The notes under the pieces are model-generated. The model saw nothing but the letters and a program-made list of their open reading frames with translations. It was not told the DNA's origin and did not search any database. DNA of 64,000 nucleotides. Source: Amphirosellinia nigrospora. Lineage: Eukaryota; Ascomycota; Sordariomycetes; Xylariales; Xylariaceae. The stretch spans positions 7,140,193 through 7,204,192 of the forward strand of contig SCHM01000001.1 in NCBI GenBank assembly GCA_004123355.1, read 5' to 3'. Shown here in pieces: positions 58,239 through 64,000 of the stretch; the first letter of the stretch is position 1; each line of letters starts with the position of its first letter. Made by a program: the position numbers and the translations under genes.

Positions 58239-60216
58239 CTACCGAAGCCTCAGTTTAGCATCTGCAGCACCTCGAGCGACAACCTCTTCGAGTGGCCAGC
58301 GAGGCGGCTCAACGACACCTTCGAGCCCATTTGCTTTGCGCCACGCCAATTCATTTTCGTGGGTCACTCCTCGGGAAGGGACTTCAGTCCACCTGCGATA
58401 CCAGTCGAGAACTTCAGCTGGAGGATGTCCGCCACCTCATCACACGCGGCGAGAAGCCGGTCAAGGTCATCCGTTGTGCGCAGCAGAGACACAGAATCGA
58501 GCACGTGAGCTGATGAGTGGTGTGGCTGGGTAGCCGACTACCACGACCGAAATCTTGCGCTTGAGCATCTCATGGCTGAAGGCGGGAATCTTGGCGGGGT
58601 TGTACAGAGTGATAGGGATAATAGGCGAGTCGTCATGGCCGTACACAATCATACCAATCGCTTGAGGCCGAGACGAAGGTAGCGCGAGTTGAAGGCAATG
58701 CGCTGGAGCCTTTCCTCACCCTCTCCTGGAACCAAGTCGCCGGTGATAATCTTCAGAGAAGCATAGATCTGCATGAGCACAGCGGGCGTAGGAGACTCTC
58801 CGAGCATTGTTGCAGCATTGCAACTCCTCAGCTTATCAATGATGTGTTTGTCAGCAGCGACGTAACCTCCATTGGCACCGAATGACTTGGTCAAAGTTCC
58901 CATAAGAACATCCACTCGACTAGGGTCAATTCCGAAGTAGTCGCAAACGCCACGGCCTTGAGGACCCAGGGCGCCCACACTGTGGGCCTCATCAATATAC
59001 AGGTGGAATTTGTAGGTATCCTTCAAGTTCAAAATTCCTGGTAGGTCGACCATGGTACCCTCCATGGAATACAGGCCCTCGACGGCAACGAGAATCTTCT
59101 TCCAAGGACGATGCGTGCGTGGTTGTCCCTGGGCGATAGCTTCCCTCAGCTTCTTTTCCAAATCCGCCATGTCGTTGTGCATGAAAGAACGAATGACAGC
59201 ACCAGATAGACGCGCACCGAGACGAATCGAGGCATGGTTGAGTTCATCCGAGATAATCAAACAACCTTTGGAAACGAGGGCCGGAAATGAGCTCGCGTTC
59301 GTCACAAAACCCATAGAGAAGACCATAGCATCGGGTTTGCCCACAAACGCCGCCACTTCCTTTTCAACCTCACATACAAGATCAGAAGTACCCGCATCAG
59401 TACGAGAGCTGCAAAAACTCAGGCCATACTTGCGCACACACTCTTCCACCGCATTTGCACATGGCCCCTCGGACTGGGCGAACCCGAGATAATTATATGA
59501 ACTCATGTTCAGCGTCTCCGTCGTGGTGCCTAGGTAGTTGTAGGATTCGTTGAAGTTGTCCGAAACGCGATCGAGGAGATTAATATAACGGCCAGGTACT
59601 CCGGTGCTTGTCCTCGCAAAAACATCATCGATGCGAAGTTTCAAACGTCTCGTGTAAAAGCTGTCGAAATCGTCGTTCAAAGGGGCATAACCATTGGAAG
59701 CTCTCAAAGTTCTATACAATGGCTTCTTGCTAAAACGCTTGCCAAAAAAGTCTCTGACATGACCGAGAGCGAGGAGCAGGAGGTAGCTGATATAAGTCGT
59801 GAGGACATAATAGTAAGGCGGCTCATCGATGACTGGTGCGGCTAAAGGCTCTCCGTGATGCATGCTCACATAACGGTGGCCCGCGTCGAGCAGGGGGCCG
59901 AATTGAGCGTCACGGCGGCGCTGTAAGGAGGTCTCAGTTGAATCGGTAGGCTGGAAAATGGTTGTGGACTCGTCGTGATTTGGCCCGCCGAGTGTAGCTG
60001 TCGACAACGAGATGCTCGTAGAGCTAGGCCCGAAGCAGTAATGACAGAGGCCGGATTGTTTTGCTGTACAGGCGGCTGGTCCTTGGGTTTGGGCGAGGAC
60101 GAGAAAAATTGGCTGAGACGGTTGCCCTTGGACTGCGAGGGCCGCCTCTCAGCGGTGCGTTCTGGCTGAGCCATGGTACTCGAGCCACTGAAGGGAATTG
60201 CAAGTTTGCGTGGCAT
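58239..60216 (-). CDS. LCB2: Serine palmitoyltransferase subunit 2
   Basis: Catalyses the first step of sphingolipid synthesis, serine plus palmitoyl-CoA, at the ER with LCB1. From ATG 60216 ([26 protein letters not shown] at 60174 is an alternative) the N-terminus is disordered. The membrane segment [20 protein letters not shown] follows, then the alpha-oxoamine synthase core: [55 protein letters not shown] and the PLP lysine in [15 protein letters not shown]. The C-terminus reads [40 protein letters not shown], then [20 protein letters not shown] and stops at 58239. No intron is seen. One-base losses near 60027 and 58369 and a one- or two-base change near 58496 break the frame; all motifs are conserved. 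Confidence 0.93.
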
Positions 60217-63200
60217 ATCTCTAAGTGAAATGACGATGTGATATTATTAGGTAGGCGAAGCAGGTCTAATGGAACGATGATGGGATAATATGAAGCTAGC
60301 AGTAAGGGCTGCTCGCGTAGTTTGGTTGAGTTAAGGTCGACTGTTCAGGTTTCATTAGCGGGCGATCATCTGACGGCTGGCGGTATAGGGGGCTTGATAT
60401 CGGAGGATGACGAATCACGAAACCACCAGAGTCATTCTATGAGGAATTGGTTTACGGGCTTCGCTCCAGTGACGATAGGGTTTTGGTAGAAGGGATATAG
60501 GAGAGAGAGGTTTCGGAAACCAGGGCACAACTGTCTCGCGCGTGGAATGAGACAGGCGGTACGTACTGAGCTAATCCGGGTTGGGTCGAACTCAATTGGC
60601 AATCAGGGTCTCAGGGTTGTTGCGTTTGGAAGCAGGTCGAGATCGCTGGGGCACCCACGCTTCGGTTTGTCTTATTAGGATTAAGAGTTTGGCTGGACGT
60701 AGCTGTCTGCCCGATTAGAGCAGTAGCAGTGGCAGTGACAGGAAAGGAGCGTGGTAGGGAACAAATGCCAAGGGGAAAAGAAGAGGTCGAGGCCGCGAGA
60801 GACGACGACGTAACAAGGTAGGAGACAACGACCAACAAGCGCCGCCGCGAAGACAGATTCTTTCCCAGAGGCCAGGCGAGACGGAATCGGGGAAAGGTAG
60901 CCGCGGGGTGCGAATTAAGGCGAGTTGGTGAAGAAGAAAGGAGAAGGGAACGGGTGGAACGGGGACGGGAGCGGCGTAGGGAAAGGGAGATAAGGGATTG
61001 CTGCTATGGCACGGTGTAGCACTGGAAGACCAGGGAGTTGATGAGGAATTGGTGCAGGGGAGCAAGCCCTGCGGCACGCGAGCAAGGCAGAGCCCGCCCG
61101 GCGCAGATCGCTAATGAAGGGGACTACGAGGTACCGATGTGTACATAAATCATGATTGGGTCCACTTTTAAACAGTCAAATGGATTCCATGAATGAATGA
61201 ACTTTGCATAACTCTAATATTTAAGATTGAAGTACTCCAGTAATTAACCGTTTTACTGCAAACCGGATTCGAGTATATCTACCCATCACAAAACCTTACG
61301 ACTATTTAACAAAGGCAGCTCGATCGTTGAAACGTTCAGCCATCAATTCACATGCAATCAAATTAAAACGCGAACGTACACATGTATATATAAATCAGAG
61401 GTTCAACTACAGATACCGTTGGATCTGCTAGGTTGCCTTCGTACGGTAGGTAAGTAGTTAACTATTAGTCGGCGGAAAGGAACAGCGACCAATAGTATAG
61501 AGCAAGCTAGATATGCCATCCTTACAATCACTTGCCGTCCAAGAAAATAAGTCAGTGGCTCAATTCATTCGATCGCAACTATTTTCGGTGCCTTGTAACC
61601 ACTCTATGATCATGTATTTCTCATGTATTTTAACATTGCGGATGGAATAAACATAATCCAATGTCTCAACTCAGCACCATTGATTCGACCGAATCTCTAT
61701 CAATTATTATATAGAAGTACACCACGCGGCCAGTTATTCGATCAGCATTTCTCAAATGAGACCTTAGTCATTATGCATCAAGAAATGCATACGAGGATAG
61801 CTCGTACTAAACTACCAGGCTACAATCAGCACCACACATATGCATGCGAAAGCAGTTAAGTTATTAGATACTTCTATCTTTGCTGAAAGAATAACATCAT
61901 TCATTTAGCAACTAGGTGGTTAACAGTGCCTTCCCAAACAGTTAATTTCAAAAACTACCCAGTTATAAACTTAAAGTCGACTCCTGAGTTGGTAGATGAC
62001 TGCCTAAACACATGACACAGCGCAGAGTGTATAACAGCTCCTCCATCACCATCACCAATGCCTGGCTGACTGGCTCATCCGACTGATGTGTTGATCGGCT
62101 AACCCGCCATCATCTGGCCTCTCTTTGTGTCCTTTAATCCCGTGTGGCTTCGGAACCGTATAAGTCTCCTTAACAGGCTGTCATCTCGGTAGCTTACAAC
62201 ACGGCCGCCGCTCGTAGCAACAGAAGAGGCTACGACATGCGACAAAGGACCCTAGGCAACGATTTAGAGCGTTAGACCGTGAAAATTATATTTATCGAGC
62301 CTTTGAAACGCTTCCTCGATATCATCGCTGGTAATAATAATATTGTGAACTCTGGGTGTCTTGGAATATTCAAGCTTAATGACCTACTTAGGTAGGTGAC
62401 CATTAAAGCTTGACCGTTTTGAAACCCGTTTTCGATGCTCTACATAAGGCTTGCATAGGTACATAAAATTCTCCACTCACCGTTACCAGAACCTACGGGT
62501 AGGTGGACATGATGATGATGGATGTTAGGTGCTACGCAGATACCCACTTATGCCGGCCTTCCGCTGGGTGGAACATCACCTCACTAACCTTAAAAAGCCC
62601 ATAGTTCGAGGGAAGGAGAGGCATCGGTCACACCATCTCAGCAAGCCATTGTAATCTTATTTCCGCTGGGACCCCTCCCACCGTTCCACCTACTCCCTTA
62701 TACTAGGTACCAAAATTGATCAAAGACGCAATCAATGCCCAAGGACTCAATTTGGAAGTATATGTGGTACTAGGTATAGAGAAATGATGTTGTGACTTCG
62801 AAAACAGTTCGTCGGTGAATTGGCGAGAGCCAGATCCGAGTAAGTGCGGATAGGCCGCGACTAAGCTGGCTCTGCCATTAGTACCTTAGATAGTTAAAGT
62901 TATTGATTCCTCACAGCAGTACTAGGTACTATGTAAATTAGGTATGCCCTGCCACAATCTACTACGTTAGGTACCTAAGGAGGGCCTCCAAACGTTGGTG
63001 GGTTCTTACCTAAGTGTTCAATCTTTTGTGCGGGTCTTCCGCGCTGGGTACCTTAGGTACTCGTAACCTAACTAGGTACTCTACCTAGGTCGCAATCGAG
63101 CGTGAACGGGGCCCATCGAAAGGGGAGAAGTCCCAGTAATATTACAGTATCTCTAAGCAAACGCTCCGTTTCTGGCGTAGCGAATTAAGGCTAGACTGCT

Positions 63201-64000
63201 GTAGCTGTAGGTGCTTCTGCGGGTTTCAAGCCAAGGTTTCAAATCCGAAAGCTGTTTTTTGTCATCTCAATGCCTTTATGGTACGGATATGCACTCACCA
63301 ACGGATACCCCTAATTGTTAATCATTTTTCTCGATGGACAACTATGGTCGATTTTGTTGGACTTCCCGTCTTAGACGGAGACCGGGACTGCATAGATACT
63401 ATAAGTGCATCCGACTTTGCAAATCAATCGAGGCATCTATAGATATGTAGACGTCCGTATCATGCCACCCAAGTGCTGCTGGAGTGAAGGCAGACCCATA
63501 TTCTCCAAAAAATGAACATTTCGTATAATGCTATAGCAACCACTAGGTTGGGGTAATTGTAGATGGCTTGGGTTGGATAGTCATATGCGCCGCCATATGA
63601 AAGCCTCTCATTCTTGAACCACGAATGCGACAGGAGTCAGTCAACACCATGGTATCGACTGACCAGGCCAGACACCGTAATAGTGTGATGACTAAGTGGC
63701 ACTTAGATACAACTGACCGACTGCATGCGAGGTCTGCCGCCGACCGAAGTTAAACGCTTTAAGTCACCTCGGCCACCATCGGGGGAAACTCTTTGCTCGG
63801 GAGTTAGTAAGATGGTGAGTAACAACTTGTCTTATAACGCTCGCTCAGTGCCAAGTTTCAACTAGCCTGGCTCGTTCGTCGCCTTCACGCCCTTCGACCA
63901 ATTCTCGTCAAATTTCTACTCCCAGCTCTCCCGATACAGCGAGCTACCCGGAATTGGTAGTCCAGAATGACCGTCGATCAGAAACCTACGCCGACGGAGC
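60217..64000. other. Gene-free stretch with LCB2 promoter at its left end
   Basis: No frame with homology in either strand over 3.8 kb. 60600-61080 is purine-rich on the plus strand (pyrimidine-rich in the LCB2 sense), fitting a long 5' leader or promoter. Palindromic TAGGTACCTAAGG motifs cluster at 62920-62980 and 63047-63090. 61150-62400 is AT-rich. Confidence 0.5.

Noticed and set aside
57765-58508. 247-codon plus-strand frame
   Set aside because: It lies antisense to the conserved LCB2 C-terminus and begins in a TG/GT repeat; no independent coding signal.
60715-61077. 120-codon minus frame rich in Pro and Ser
   Set aside because: It reads through the pyrimidine-rich leader upstream of LCB2; composition explains the openness.
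63180-63270. tRNA-like TTTCAAATCC and GTAGCTGTAGG pieces
   Set aside because: No acceptor stem or anticodon arm could be folded around them.
63714-63830. 5S rRNA-like stretch (CCGAAGTTAAACGC and GGAGTTAGTAAGATGGTGAG)
   Set aside because: Short resemblances to internal 5S boxes exist, but the conserved loop and the GGGTGGGTGACC region are absent and the ends do not pair. An Rfam RF00001 search would settle it.

Overview
The window reads as nuclear DNA of a filamentous ascomycete (Pezizomycotina, most likely a Sordariomycete; I cannot place the species). Genes carry short introns (about 50-100 nt) with GTRNGT donors, CTAAC/CTAAT branch sites and YAG acceptors. The recognisable proteins are the usual ascomycete set, intergenic DNA carries the TAGGTACCTAAGGTACC-type palindromes common in this group, and nonsense changes near a solo LTR look like repeat-induced point mutation (RIP). 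No rRNA, tRNA or CRISPR gene was recognised.

Layout. (1) 0-5.2 kb: the 5' end of a cytochrome P450 running off the left edge, and a broken Dal5-type MFS permease. (2) 6.3-19.2 kb, conserved block: fluoride exporter FEX, uracil phosphoribosyltransferase, DNA ligase IV, PIF1 helicase and the mRNA-decapping activator EDC3. (3) 19.2-46.9 kb, accessory island: a CorA-like membrane protein, a 214-bp solo LTR with a perfect 5-bp target duplication, a RIP-scarred ORF, an inverted-repeat pair about 3.8 kb apart enclosing a secreted HD-domain gene, an ankyrin-CorA fusion, an intact Osh4/Kes1-like lipid transfer gene convergent with an FTA2-like kinase-fold gene, a possible nuclease-like protein, a second LTR relic, a CsbD-like small protein, a dead HET gene and an intact 202-residue orphan. 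(4) 46.9-60.2 kb, conserved block, all on the minus strand: a Zn2Cys6 activator resembling ARO80, a YEATS protein (TAF14), the MAPK adaptor STE50 and serine palmitoyltransferase LCB2. (5) 60.2-64 kb: no gene seen.

How genes relate. Ligase IV (end joining) and PIF1 (helicase for telomeric, mitochondrial and G4 DNA) are divergent over about 0.8 kb and may share control. FEX and UPRT are also divergent. LCB2 (sphingolipid) and the Osh4-like protein (sterol/PI4P) both act in membrane lipid homeostasis but are far apart. The island combines families tied to self-recognition and rapid turnover (HET, ankyrin-CorA, FTA2-like) with transposon remains.

An overarching observation: many otherwise perfectly conserved genes are broken by single-base frameshifts, nearly all interpretable as loss of one base from a short homopolymer. 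This looks like assembly error rather than gene death, so most coordinates below span the inferred gene including such breaks. The true nonsense codons in the MFS, HET and LTR-adjacent relics are of a different kind.
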